From the NCBI GenBank assembly GCA_018003315.1, contig JAGNEJ010000020.1, forward strand, positions 1 to 59,288: a stretch of DNA of 59,288 bases, in the 5' to 3' direction. Below the pieces are notes generated by a model. That model saw only the letters and a list, made by a program, of their open reading frames with translations, searched no databases and had not been told where the DNA came from. The translations under genes and the position numbers were made by a program. Origin of the DNA: Verrucomicrobiales bacterium. GTDB taxonomy: Bacteria; Verrucomicrobiota; Verrucomicrobiia; Verrucomicrobiales; V1-33. This document shows, piece by piece, positions 1 to 8,299 of the stretch (its first letter is position 1; each line of letters starts with the position of its first letter).

Positions 1-543
1 GTCGAGGATGGGGCTGAACAGGATCAGGGCATCGGGCTTGCAGGAAATCGAGAGATCATCCGCCTGGTCATCGAATCCGTTGAGCATGGCCGCTGCGCAG
101 ATGATGTGCGCCCCGCCGGAGCCTCCGATCCCGATGACCTTTGAGGGATCGATGGACAGCACTTCGGCGTTCGCCCGCACCCAGCGGACCGCGGAGCGCG
201 CATCGGCCATTGCCTCGAGGGGGGTGGTTTGATGCCGGGAGCTGACGCGGTAGTCAAAGAGAATGCCCACCGCCCCACGTTGCGCCAGATGCAGTGCATG
301 GGGCGCAAACTGACTGATGAGCCCGCCATCCCAGCTTCCGCTGAAAAAAAACAGCGCCACCGGTCTTGGTTGCCGGGCCGACCGGGCGGATTCTGCATAA
401 ACGTAAGCGTGCAGGGAAGTCCCATCCACGGTCTTATAGGTGAAGCGTTCGGCCCCTTCCAGGAGCACCCGGTTGCGATCAATGACCCCGGAAGCGGTTC
501 CGGGGGGCTGATCTGAGGTGAAGGGAGGGGTCTGGAGTTCCAT
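1..543 (-). CDS. alpha/beta hydrolase (esterase/lipase-like), 3' end outside window
   Basis: The reverse strand encodes 181 codons without a stop before the window edge, so the C-terminus is missing. The protein has the nucleophile elbow of acetyl-esterase-like alpha/beta hydrolases: IGIGGSGGAH follows a helix beginning RSAVRWVRANAEVL, and an earlier strand LFFFSGSW fits the oxyanion region. The catalytic Asp and His must lie beyond the edge. No signal peptide is visible, so a cytoplasmic carboxylesterase is most likely; the substrate is unknown. The ATG at 543 is the first in-frame ATG after a stop, and it lies 41 bases after the cyclase stop, suggesting cotranscription with that gene. Confidence 0.75.
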   Translation of the reverse strand, partial: MELQTPPFTSDQPPGTASGVIDRNRVLLEGAERFTYKTVDGTSLHAYVYAESARSARQPRPVALFFFSGSWDGGLISQFAPHALHLAQRGAVGILFDYRVSSRHQTTPLEAMADARSAVRWVRANAEVLSIDPSKVIGIGGSGGAHIICAAAMLNGFDDQADDLSISCKPDALILFSPILD

Positions 544-584
544 GAAGAGCGCGGCTCGGACGCGGGGGCGTCGGGGATGCTTCA

Positions 585-2552
585 CTATTCATGCGATGAC
601 TGGTCCGCAAGGGCTAAATCCGGAGTGCTGGCTGCCTGTGCCGGGTGCATGCTGTCCAGTTTCCAGGCCCGGACGGTTTCCGTGAAGCCTTTCAGATTGA
701 GACCGGGAAGCTGCCTGGTCTGAGCGGTTTCCGGGAGCCGGTCTTTGGTGGATTCATCGATGAGCACCTCCATCTGGCTCGCAGCGCTGCAAAGGCGGGA
801 TGCGAGGTTCACCCGTTCCCCCAGCACCGTGTAGTTGAGCCGGTTGACGCTGCCCATGCAACCGGCAACGGCTGGGCCGGTGGCCAGCCCGATGCCGACG
901 GAAAGGCTGTGCTGCGCCGAGGCGTTGAGCCGCCTGCGCTCTGCGATCATTTCCAGAGCGCAGCGCGCCGCATTCTGCGCATCATCCCCGTAACTGGCGG
1001 GTGCGCCGAAAACGGCCATGATCATGTCGCCAACGAACTTGTCCACCACGCCATGGTTCTGGTGCACCACCGTGGTCATGGCGGTCATGTGTTCATTGAG
1101 CAGGGCAATGACTTCCCCAGGCGGCATGCCTTCGGTTAGGGCGGTGAACCCGCGGATGTCACAAAACAGCACGCTGACCTCGCGGACTTCGCCGCCGAGG
1201 GTGACTTCGCCCCGCATGAGTGCCTGGGCCACCGCCTTGTCCGTTACCTGGGCCAGCACGGTCACATATTTCCGGTTCAGGGACAGTCCCTTGGCCATCT
1301 CGTTGAAGGATTCCCCGAGTTCACCGATTTCATCCCGCGTGATGACGGGAACCTGGACATCGAAATTTCCATCGCGGATTTCATTGGTGCCCCGCACCAG
1401 ATCGTGGATCGGGCCGGTCAGGCCGCGGGAGAGCAGCAGAATGATCAGGAGGGATCCGGCGAGGGAAAATGCGGCGGCGGCGGCGATCCATCCTCCGATT
1501 TCATTTTCCTCCCGCTGCGCCTCCGCGAGCGAAAACACACTCACCTGGCAGGCCACTCCGAATGGGGAATTCGGATTGAGTTCCGAAAAAATGACCCGGT
1601 GAGGCACTCCGCCCAAGGAGCAGTCGAATTGTCCTTCCACATTCGGATCACCGCCCGTTTCCGTGGCCAGCCGCTTTTCGAGCCATCGGGCATCGGATTC
1701 CGGAATCGACTCGCTGTAGAGTTTTCCTGCGATCCAGAGTCCGTTTTCCAGTCTGCTGAACTCCGACCCGGAACTCAGCGCGGACATGGCGACCTCCTCC
1801 TGATTTACAAACGCCACCGCCACCACGACTGCGCCGAGCGGCAGGGAGTCATCCGTGCGTGACGCGCGGATGGGTGTCACGACAAATTCACCGATCTGCG
1901 GTACACCCGATTCCGCTTCGCTCAGCACCGCATATCCGATCTGCTGTCGGCCGAGCCGGCCTGTTTTTCGGGCTGCGGCAAGACTGCGCAGTTGCTCCTC
2001 GCTCATCTGCCGCAGGGTCTTGCGTCCCCTGCCTGGCGTTTCGGCGTCACGGGCACCCACCAGTCGGCCTTTGTTATCCAACAGGAGCACCACCGGGCGG
2101 TCGATTTGCCAGCGGCGGCCCCAGTCGCGGCTGTTGTCCTGCAGTCTTCTTGCGGGTGGCAGAGCGGGCGGCAGCGGTGGAGGAGGACGTTCCGGAAGAC
2201 GCAGATCGGGAACTTTCACCGCAGCCTGTTCCAACTGGCGCAGCTGCCGGAGCATTTCCTGCTGCACTGCCGCGTAACTCCGCTGCAGGTCTCCCTTGAG
2301 CAGGGCGGAGACGACGGTGGAATTTTCCGCGGCGGCATCACACATTTCCGCAAGCTTTTCGAGCCTCGCCTGCTGGCGGCTGGCATAGTATTCCACCTGG
2401 GAGCGGAACTGGTCCGCAAAGAGGCGGCGATACGATTTTTCCACTCTGTGCCGGGTGATCAGCAGCGTACTGATGCCCGATGCGGCCACCACCAGCGACA
2501 TCGCAAGTATCAGTTTGCTGCGAAATCGCAGCCGGAAACGCCCCCGCTTCAT
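585..2552 (-). CDS. membrane class III adenylate/guanylate cyclase with HAMP domain
   Basis: A 655-residue receptor-type nucleotide cyclase. Transmembrane helix 1 is at about residues 12-34, an extracytoplasmic sensor of about 315 residues follows (with a Pro-rich stretch at 121-134), then helix 2 at about 354-376, HAMP at about 377-430 and the class III cyclase domain at about 455-635. Catalytic residues are visible: metal Asp465 in VLFCDIRGFT, base-contacting Lys505 and second metal Asp509 in DKFVGDMIMAVFG, and Asn582 and Arg586 in VNLASRL. Glu579 stands where many cyclases have Asp, so ATP versus GTP is not certain. It should make cAMP in response to an external cue. It is divergent from the desulfurase gene, with 87 bases between the starts. 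Confidence 0.9.
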   Translation of the reverse strand: MKRGRFRLRFRSKLILAMSLVVAASGISTLLITRHRVEKSYRRLFADQFRSQVEYYASRQQARLEKLAEMCDAAAENSTVVSALLKGDLQRSYAAVQQEMLRQLRQLEQAAVKVPDLRLPERPPPPLPPALPPARRLQDNSRDWGRRWQIDRPVVLLLDNKGRLVGARDAETPGRGRKTLRQMSEEQLRSLAAARKTGRLGRQQIGYAVLSEAESGVPQIGEFVVTPIRASRTDDSLPLGAVVVAVAFVNQEEVAMSALSSGSEFSRLENGLWIAGKLYSESIPESDARWLEKRLATETGGDPNVEGQFDCSLGGVPHRVIFSELNPNSPFGVACQVSVFSLAEAQREENEIGGWIAAAAAFSLAGSLLIILLLSRGLTGPIHDLVRGTNEIRDGNFDVQVPVITRDEIGELGESFNEMAKGLSLNRKYVTVLAQVTDKAVAQALMRGEVTLGGEVREVSVLFCDIRGFTALTEGMPPGEVIALLNEHMTAMTTVVHQNHGVVDKFVGDMIMAVFGAPASYGDDAQNAARCALEMIAERRRLNASAQHSLSVGIGLATGPAVAGCMGSVNRLNYTVLGERVNLASRLCSAASQMEVLIDESTKDRLPETAQTRQLPGLNLKGFTETVRAWKLDSMHPAQAASTPDLALADQSSHE

Positions 2553-2639
2553 TTTGAGGCAAGCGGAACATCCGATTCAGCGGAATTCAACGAACAAATC
2601 GGCCATTTCCACTGCTGCGATTTGCTGCTACCGGTGCAG

Positions 2640-3788
2640 ATGGTGATCCGCCGCTACTTTGACTGCAACGCCACCACTCCGCTTTCCGAACCGGCGCGTG
2701 CCGCGTGGCTGGAGACGGCGAACCAGCACTGGCACAACCCCGGCGGGCTTTACCGCCAGGGCGCTGCTGCCAAAGCACTGCTGGAGGAATGCCGGGAGGA
2801 GGTTGGCGCCAGGCTGGGCTGCGAGGCATCCAGGATTGTCTTCACCGCCGGCGCCACCGAGTCCAACAATGCCGTTTGCGCCTGGGCGGCGAGGCGGTTT
2901 CCTGACAGAAAGGCGCTCGTCTCCCCCATCGAGCATCCCAGTGTGCGCGAGTCGGCGAAATGGCATTTTCGAAATCGCTTGGACGTGGCGCCGTGCAGTC
3001 CGGCTGGGGTGGTGGAAGTTCCCGCTGTCCGGCAGATGCTCGGCGCGGACCGGCCTCCGGCACTGGTGTCCATGATGGCGGCCAGCAATGAATCGGGCGT
3101 TCTGCTGCCGTGGGAGGAAATCAACCTGCTGTGCCGGGAGCAGGGAATCCTGTTTCACTGTGATGCCACGCAATGGATCGGGAAACGGCCCGCTGCCGGA
3201 CTGGGCGCCTGCGATTTTGTCACCGGCAGCGCCCACAAGTTTGGGGGGCCGAAGGGAGTGGGCTTTTTGAAAATTCCCGAAGACTGCCAACTGCAGGAGC
3301 AGCACGGAGGGCGTCAGGAACATGGCCACCGTGCGGGGACGGAAAACCTGGCCGGAATCAAGGCCATGATGGCGGCCTGGACTGAGCGCGAAGCGGCCAT
3401 GGAAACGTGCGATGCGTGCGGCAGGGATGCGTTCGAACTCCAGTTGCTGGACAGTCCTCTCGGCGCGCGGATGGTAGGCAGGGAGGCGGCCAGGCTTTGG
3501 AATACAAGCCTGCTAGTCATGCCGGATTTTCCCAATGTGCGGTGGGTGGCGCGCCTGTCCGATCTCGGTTTCGCCGTTTCCACCGGTGCGGCCTGCAGCA
3601 CCGGAGAAGCCACCTCTGCCATGCTGCAGGCCATGGGATTTGGCACCGCGGAAATGAAGCGCGTGCTGCGCGTGAGCGGCTGGTGGAGCCATCAACGCAG
3701 CGACTGGCTGGATCTGGCCGAAGCCATCCTGACAACTTGGCGCGAATTTCAGTCCGGTGCCACCGTTCGGAAAAAAATCCAGCTTTGA
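2640..3788 (+). CDS. cysteine desulfurase-like aminotransferase (class V, NifS/IscS family)
   Basis: A PLP enzyme of 382 residues, close to the family's usual 380-400. It should take sulfur from cysteine as a persulfide for Fe-S clusters or thio-modification. Visible family motifs are YFDCNATTP at the start, TAGATESNN, the EHPSV histidine, the PLP-contacting Asp in FHCDATQ, Schiff-base Lys200 in SAHKFGGPKGVGF, AGTENLAG, and catalytic Cys319 in STGAACSTGEAT. The ATG at 2640 puts this N-terminus at its normal place; a much longer open frame runs upstream but overlaps the cyclase gene on the other strand. No scaffold (IscU/SufU) gene is adjacent, so the sulfur acceptor cannot be inferred. Confidence 0.9.
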   Translation: MVIRRYFDCNATTPLSEPARAAWLETANQHWHNPGGLYRQGAAAKALLEECREEVGARLGCEASRIVFTAGATESNNAVCAWAARRFPDRKALVSPIEHPSVRESAKWHFRNRLDVAPCSPAGVVEVPAVRQMLGADRPPALVSMMAASNESGVLLPWEEINLLCREQGILFHCDATQWIGKRPAAGLGACDFVTGSAHKFGGPKGVGFLKIPEDCQLQEQHGGRQEHGHRAGTENLAGIKAMMAAWTEREAAMETCDACGRDAFELQLLDSPLGARMVGREAARLWNTSLLVMPDFPNVRWVARLSDLGFAVSTGAACSTGEATSAMLQAMGFGTAEMKRVLRVSGWWSHQRSDWLDLAEAILTTWREFQSGATVRKKIQL

Positions 3789-3907
3789 CTCGCGCCGCAT
3801 CCGTGACAGCGCCACTGGCGGCTCTGGAGCGGAGCTGTCAGGTCTGAGACGAAAGTTCATTTCTTCTGTGGAAAAATCAGAAAATAAGGGTATTGGCATG
3901 TTCCGCC

Positions 3908-4492
3908 ATGAGCGATGTCTTAACAAAAGCGACGGTGCTGGTTCTGAACCGAAACTGGCAGGCCATCAACGTCAAGACGCCCCAGGACGCGTTTGGAATG
4001 CTGGCGACCGACACCGCCACGGGTCTGGATATCTCTGATGACGGCACCATGGTGCCGGTGCGGTGGAGTGACTGGGTGCTGCTTCCTGTCCGCGACAGTG
4101 ACAATGCGGTCAAGACCGTGCGGGGGGCGATTCGCGTTCCGACGGTGATGGTGCTGTCGAATTTCGCGAAAGTGCCGAAAAAGCGCCCGAAATTCGGCAG
4201 TCGGGGCATTTGGGAGCGCGACGGGGGAGTATGCCAGTACACCGGCAGGAAACTTGCGCCAGGGGAGGGAAACATCGATCATGTGGTGCCACGGTCCCGC
4301 GGCGGCAAATCCACCTGGGAAAACTGCGTGCTGGCCCACAAGGACGTGAATTCGCGGAAGGCCAACCGCCTGCCTGAAGAGGCCGGGCTGAAGCTGCTGC
4401 GCAAGCCGGCCGTGCCACGGGAGGTTCCCGTGTCCGTGCTCATCAAAAACCAGCACCGCATCAAGGACTGGGAACTGTTCCTCACCGAATAG
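3908..4492 (+). CDS. HNH endonuclease-like protein lacking zinc cysteines
   Basis: A 194-residue protein with an HNH nuclease core at about residues 100-155: CQYTGRK, then NIDHVVPRSRGGKSTWENC with His125 and Asn139, then VNSRKANRLPEEAG. In related HNH proteins two CxxC pairs bind a structural zinc. Here the first is CQYT and the second position reads AHKDVN, so the pairs are gone, while the DH-N-N core is kept. Predicted role is metal-dependent DNA cleavage or a derived DNA-binding role; the biological target is unknown. The ATG at 3908 was chosen; an in-frame TTG at 3893 sits closer to an AAGGG and could add five residues. Confidence 0.8.
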   Translation: MSDVLTKATVLVLNRNWQAINVKTPQDAFGMLATDTATGLDISDDGTMVPVRWSDWVLLPVRDSDNAVKTVRGAIRVPTVMVLSNFAKVPKKRPKFGSRGIWERDGGVCQYTGRKLAPGEGNIDHVVPRSRGGKSTWENCVLAHKDVNSRKANRLPEEAGLKLLRKPAVPREVPVSVLIKNQHRIKDWELFLTE

Positions 4493-4626
4493 CCCGCCGC
4501 GCGGGGTGCGCAATCGGCACCGGGCCAGACCGCCCGCTCTCGATTTTGGCAGGAAGTACCGGCGCTACGAAAGAACGGAAGCAGCGATTTCTTGACCAAA
4601 CCGGCAACCACCCGGAAAGTCAGCCC

Positions 4627-6327
4627 ATGTCTTCCGCTGGAATCAACTCCGCCAAGCTGCCGCTTCCGGTTCCCCCGACGATTCGCCGCTTTCGCACGCC
4701 GAGGAAAAACATCCCGCAGACCAAGGCGGAACGCGATGCGGTGCTGGCTTACGTGCGCGGCTACATTGAGCGGGTGAACCCCGTGCCCCCCCTGCCATTC
4801 GAGGAACTTCGCGTGCATGCCGAGCGCATCATCGCGGAAATGGGACTGGATCCGATTTACCGTGATTACACCGGGGTGATCTTCAGCAACGAGGTGTGGC
4901 GGGAAACGCTGGCGACCATTCCCTATGAGCGGCGGTTGTTGCTGATGCCCAAGTGCCTGCGCGTGGAGAGCAAATGTCCGGCCCCGTTCGATGAATTCGG
5001 GCTGCTCTGCAAGCAGTGCGGGCTGTGCACCATCCAGGATTTTCAGAATGAGGCCGAGCGCCTTGGCTATGCGGTGCTGGTGGCGGAGGGCAGTGCCATT
5101 GTCATGAGTCTGATTCAAACGGGCAAGATCGAGGCCATCGTCGGCATTTCGTGCCTGCCAGTGCTGGAGCGGACGTTTCCCTATGTGGAAGCCGCAGCCA
5201 TCCCGGCGGTGGCGGTGCCGCTGCTTCAGGATGACTGCATCGACACCACCGTGGACATCGACTGGGTCTGGGATTACATCCACCTAACCAGCGAGGACCG
5301 GACGCGCCGGCTCAATCTGAATGCCCTGCACGAGGAGGTGCGCGGATGGTTCGACCTGGAAAACATCAACCGCCTGATGGGGCCCGCCAACGGCCATGCC
5401 GAGGAATTGGGGCGCATGTGGCTGGCCCGGGCGGGGAAACGATGGCGGCCGTTCCTAACCGTGGCCTGCAGCCAGGCGCTGCGCAGCGATGCCGAAGCGC
5501 CGCTGACCGATGAACTCCGGAAACTGGCGCTGGCCGTAGAATGCTTCCACAAGGCTTCCCTGATTCATGATGACATTGAGGATGACGATTCCGAACGCTA
5601 CGGTGAACCCACCCTGCATGCTGAACAGGGGGTGGCGGTGGCGTTGAATGTGGGGGACCTGCTCATTGGGGAAGGCTACCGGCTGATCGCGGAGGCCAAT
5701 GTCCCCGCCCACGCCAAGGCGGAAATGCTGCGCATTGCCGCGGAAGGCCAGCGGTGCCTCTGCCGCGGGCAGGGCATGGAACTGGAATGGCTGCAGCACC
5801 GGCGTCCGCTCAGTCCCGGACAGGTGCTGGAAATTTTCAAACAGAAAACAGCCCCGGCCTTTTCCGTGGCGCTGCTCATGGGGGCAGCGCTGGCGGGACG
5901 CTTGGATGAAACGGAGGAAGTGCTCATGGCCTACAGCGAGGCGCTCGGCATTGCCTATCAAATCCGTGACGATCTGGACGACCGCGCCGCCGACACCACG
6001 GCACAATGTGCCGCCGTGCGGCCAAACATCATCGAAGCGACGGCGCGGGAGCGCTTCCGCGGGGATCTTGCGGAAGCGGCGGAGCACTGCCTCATGCTGA
6101 TGGAGCGCTACAAGGAGCAGGCCGTTCGCAGCCTGCAGGAGGTGGAAAACCCCAATCTCAAGGGCCTGCTGCGCCGCGTGGTGGGGAGGATTTTCAACGA
6201 ACTGGAAATCAAGGGCTGGTGCCGGGAGTTCGAGGTGAAAAACCAGCCTGCCGAACCGGAGGCGGCGGTGCTTTCCACACCCGTGCCGGATTCCGCTTCC
6301 GATACCGTGCTCGCAGGCGCGGTGTAG
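4627..6327 (+). CDS. DUF116 - polyprenyl synthetase fusion protein
   Basis: A two-domain protein of 566 residues. Residues about 95-225 match DUF116: a Cys cluster at 110, 117, 128, 131 and 134 (KCPAPFDEF then CKQCGLC) suggests a metal or Fe-S site, and Cys176 lies in GISCLPVLE. Residues about 235-530 are a trans-isoprenyl diphosphate synthase: GKRWRP, first Asp-rich motif LIHDDIEDDD (315-321), second Asp-rich motif QIRDDLDD (448-452). Both Mg-binding motifs look intact, so chain elongation of allylic diphosphates with IPP is likely. The tail is low complexity. The ATG at 4627 was chosen; a TTG at 4546 would add 27 residues without visible domain content. Confidence 0.85.
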   Translation: MSSAGINSAKLPLPVPPTIRRFRTPRKNIPQTKAERDAVLAYVRGYIERVNPVPPLPFEELRVHAERIIAEMGLDPIYRDYTGVIFSNEVWRETLATIPYERRLLLMPKCLRVESKCPAPFDEFGLLCKQCGLCTIQDFQNEAERLGYAVLVAEGSAIVMSLIQTGKIEAIVGISCLPVLERTFPYVEAAAIPAVAVPLLQDDCIDTTVDIDWVWDYIHLTSEDRTRRLNLNALHEEVRGWFDLENINRLMGPANGHAEELGRMWLARAGKRWRPFLTVACSQALRSDAEAPLTDELRKLALAVECFHKASLIHDDIEDDDSERYGEPTLHAEQGVAVALNVGDLLIGEGYRLIAEANVPAHAKAEMLRIAAEGQRCLCRGQGMELEWLQHRRPLSPGQVLEIFKQKTAPAFSVALLMGAALAGRLDETEEVLMAYSEALGIAYQIRDDLDDRAADTTAQCAAVRPNIIEATARERFRGDLAEAAEHCLMLMERYKEQAVRSLQEVENPNLKGLLRRVVGRIFNELEIKGWCREFEVKNQPAEPEAAVLSTPVPDSASDTVLAGAV

Positions 6328-6411
6328 CCCGGACACACCTGCGGCAGCAGGGATAATGCCCCGGCTGGGATGGGATCGGGGGTGGAACGTGCATCAGGCA
6401 TTTCCCTACCG

Positions 6412-6428
6412 CGAATAGGAAATATTCG
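6412..6428. repeat. short inverted repeat (6-bp arms)
   Basis: CGAATA and TATTCG flank five bases in the gap between the prenyl synthetase fusion and the next secreted protein gene. The site lies in an AT-richer stretch about 95 bases before the ATG at 6524. It may be an operator or a small hairpin; there is no T-run, so it is a poor intrinsic terminator. Confidence 0.3.
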
Positions 6429-6510
6429 TACGGCGAAATCAGCCAAAATCCTATTTACAGAAATGATGTTAGCGGAAAACGATGCGACCGTTTTCGAAAT
6501 CCAAACTCCC

Positions 6511-6517
6511 AGGGAGG
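6511..6517 (+). promoter_or_regulatory. strong Shine-Dalgarno site
   Basis: AGGGAGG lies six bases before the ATG at 6524. It is one of the few clear ribosome binding sites in this window and decides the start of the following gene in favour of 6524 over an in-frame upstream ATG at 6482. Confidence 0.7.
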
Positions 6518-6523
6518 TCCACC

Positions 6524-8257
6524 ATGAAAGCACTGATGATTGCGGCAGGGTTGGCGGTTTTTGCGGGGATGACAGGGCAATCCGCCCATGCTGAGGATCC
6601 GGTCATCCGATCAGTCAGCCTGCGGCCATTTCACATCGAACTCATGCACAGCGGCGATGCCGGGGCGCTGCACGGTCTTGAGTTTTCGACGGACTGCAAC
6701 ACCTGGTCACTGCTGGGGCCCACCACGGAAATCTCGCCAGGACGATTCCGGTTTGCTGATCCGTCGGTGATTCGTCAGGACCGGGGTTTTCACCGGATCC
6801 AGAGCGGTTTGGACCCGGCGCTTTTTGGATGGCAGAATGCCTATCCAGTAACCTACATCGACGGAATGAGTCCGGACCATGACCCGGTTTTCATCTGGGC
6901 TCCGCTGCCGGGTGGGGCGCTGAGCTACCGGTTTGAACTGTTTGCGGCGCTGCCGGACGGCGATGGTGGCTACGCGCCGTCTGGATTGCCGCTGGTCAGC
7001 AAGGCCGGTCTGCTCGTGCCGGGCTGTGAATTTTCAGGGGGAGATGCCTTGCTGATGCCGGGGGGAATGTTTGCGTGGCGCGTTGTTGCCGTGACGCCTG
7101 CCCGGCTGGTGCCAGGGCGCTTCGTCATCATTCCTGGCATGGAAGCGGATGCCATCGCCGAGGATCCGCTGCTGCCCGCGGCGCTAAGGGGCGGGCGTGG
7201 AGCGGGGGATTGCGAGGGAGCCGCGCCCAACTGGCCGCAGGTGTTGGAGATGGTGAAGAAAATAGCGGAGAAGAAGGAGGAAGTCCGAAAAGCACTGAAC
7301 GAAAACAGCCTGGTGGAGGAAAAAAAACTCCTCGAGCAACTGCTGCTGATGCTGCGGGATCATGAAGCGCTCAAGGAAGCCCTGACATCGCTGCTGAACG
7401 GCGATTCCACGAAACTCTCCGATCCCGATACGCTGCTCAAGGCCCTGTGTTACTTGGACAGCATGCTGGAGTTCGTGCAGAACTTTGACAAAAACATGAC
7501 CGAAAAGCGGCGCAAGGCGCTGAAGAAGTTTGCGGAGAAGGTCAAAAAGCACAAGGAGGACCTGGAAAAGGCGCAGGATCGTCAGGCGCTGGTGGACGCC
7601 ATTCTCCAGGATCTTTCCAACTTTCTCAGTCCTTCCGGCGAGGATGGCTCGGCGGTCATTGAGTATTTGAAGGAGGCGATCACGGACAAGCTCAAGGAGA
7701 AACTGGAGGAGGTGCTGGCCAAGAAACTGGGGGCAAAGGCTGCCGGAGCCCTGGTCTCCATCATCAGCGATCTGGTGAACATGGCGGACCTGCTCCTGAA
7801 ATTGAATGAATTGGAGGATCTCTGCCGCGAGTACAACCGGCTGCTTCTCAAGGCAATTGCCTGTGACGATGGCAGCCGCAGTGGGAGGGGAAGGAAGTAT
7901 CACGGATCCGTGGATGAAAAAAAACTCAACTGCAATGTCACCCTGAGCTACCACAAGCGGTGTTTTGTCAGGGATGCCAACGGAGGCCCCAACGACGGCC
8001 ACTGGGAGGACAGTCCGGTTCGGTTTTCAGATGGGACCAGTTCGGTTACCAAAAGATACTCTCAGATTAGTAACGGCCCCGGGTCGCGCATGGGCACATC
8101 GGCCTATGAACTGCACATGGAGTTGCATGCGGATGACATGGGCTGTCCCCCGGGGAGGGGACCGTGCCTTCTTTATCTGCTGATTGAGGAACGCTGTCCG
8201 CATGATCCGTCTCTGGATCGGGACATCGCCCTCTTTGCCGGAGTGATTAAATGTTGA
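6524..8257 (+). CDS. secreted protein of unknown function with central charged coiled coil
   Basis: A 577-residue protein that I do not recognise. Residues 1-23 form a clear signal peptide ending AHA. Residues 50-80 (LEFSTDCNTWSLLG to FRFADP) resemble a short beta module often seen in verrucomicrobial secreted proteins. Residues about 240-445 are very rich in Lys, Glu and Leu and should be helical or coiled coil (EMVKKIAEKKEEVRKAL, TEKRRKALKKFAEKVKK). The C-terminal part (446-577) has several cysteines (447, 470, 480, 541, 548, 558, 577), suggesting disulfides outside the cytoplasm. It is followed after 42 bases by another secreted protein gene, probably in one transcript. Confidence 0.7.
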   Translation: MKALMIAAGLAVFAGMTGQSAHAEDPVIRSVSLRPFHIELMHSGDAGALHGLEFSTDCNTWSLLGPTTEISPGRFRFADPSVIRQDRGFHRIQSGLDPALFGWQNAYPVTYIDGMSPDHDPVFIWAPLPGGALSYRFELFAALPDGDGGYAPSGLPLVSKAGLLVPGCEFSGGDALLMPGGMFAWRVVAVTPARLVPGRFVIIPGMEADAIAEDPLLPAALRGGRGAGDCEGAAPNWPQVLEMVKKIAEKKEEVRKALNENSLVEEKKLLEQLLLMLRDHEALKEALTSLLNGDSTKLSDPDTLLKALCYLDSMLEFVQNFDKNMTEKRRKALKKFAEKVKKHKEDLEKAQDRQALVDAILQDLSNFLSPSGEDGSAVIEYLKEAITDKLKEKLEEVLAKKLGAKAAGALVSIISDLVNMADLLLKLNELEDLCREYNRLLLKAIACDDGSRSGRGRKYHGSVDEKKLNCNVTLSYHKRCFVRDANGGPNDGHWEDSPVRFSDGTSSVTKRYSQISNGPGSRMGTSAYELHMELHADDMGCPPGRGPCLLYLLIEERCPHDPSLDRDIALFAGVIKC

Positions 8258-8299
8258 GTTTTTCATGGGGGACTGGGATGATTTCCAGGAATCCTCACC

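Noticed and set aside
1992-2639. Long open frame extending the desulfurase-like gene upstream
   Set aside because: It runs antisense to the well-supported cyclase gene and adds no family content; the family N-terminus begins at 2640.
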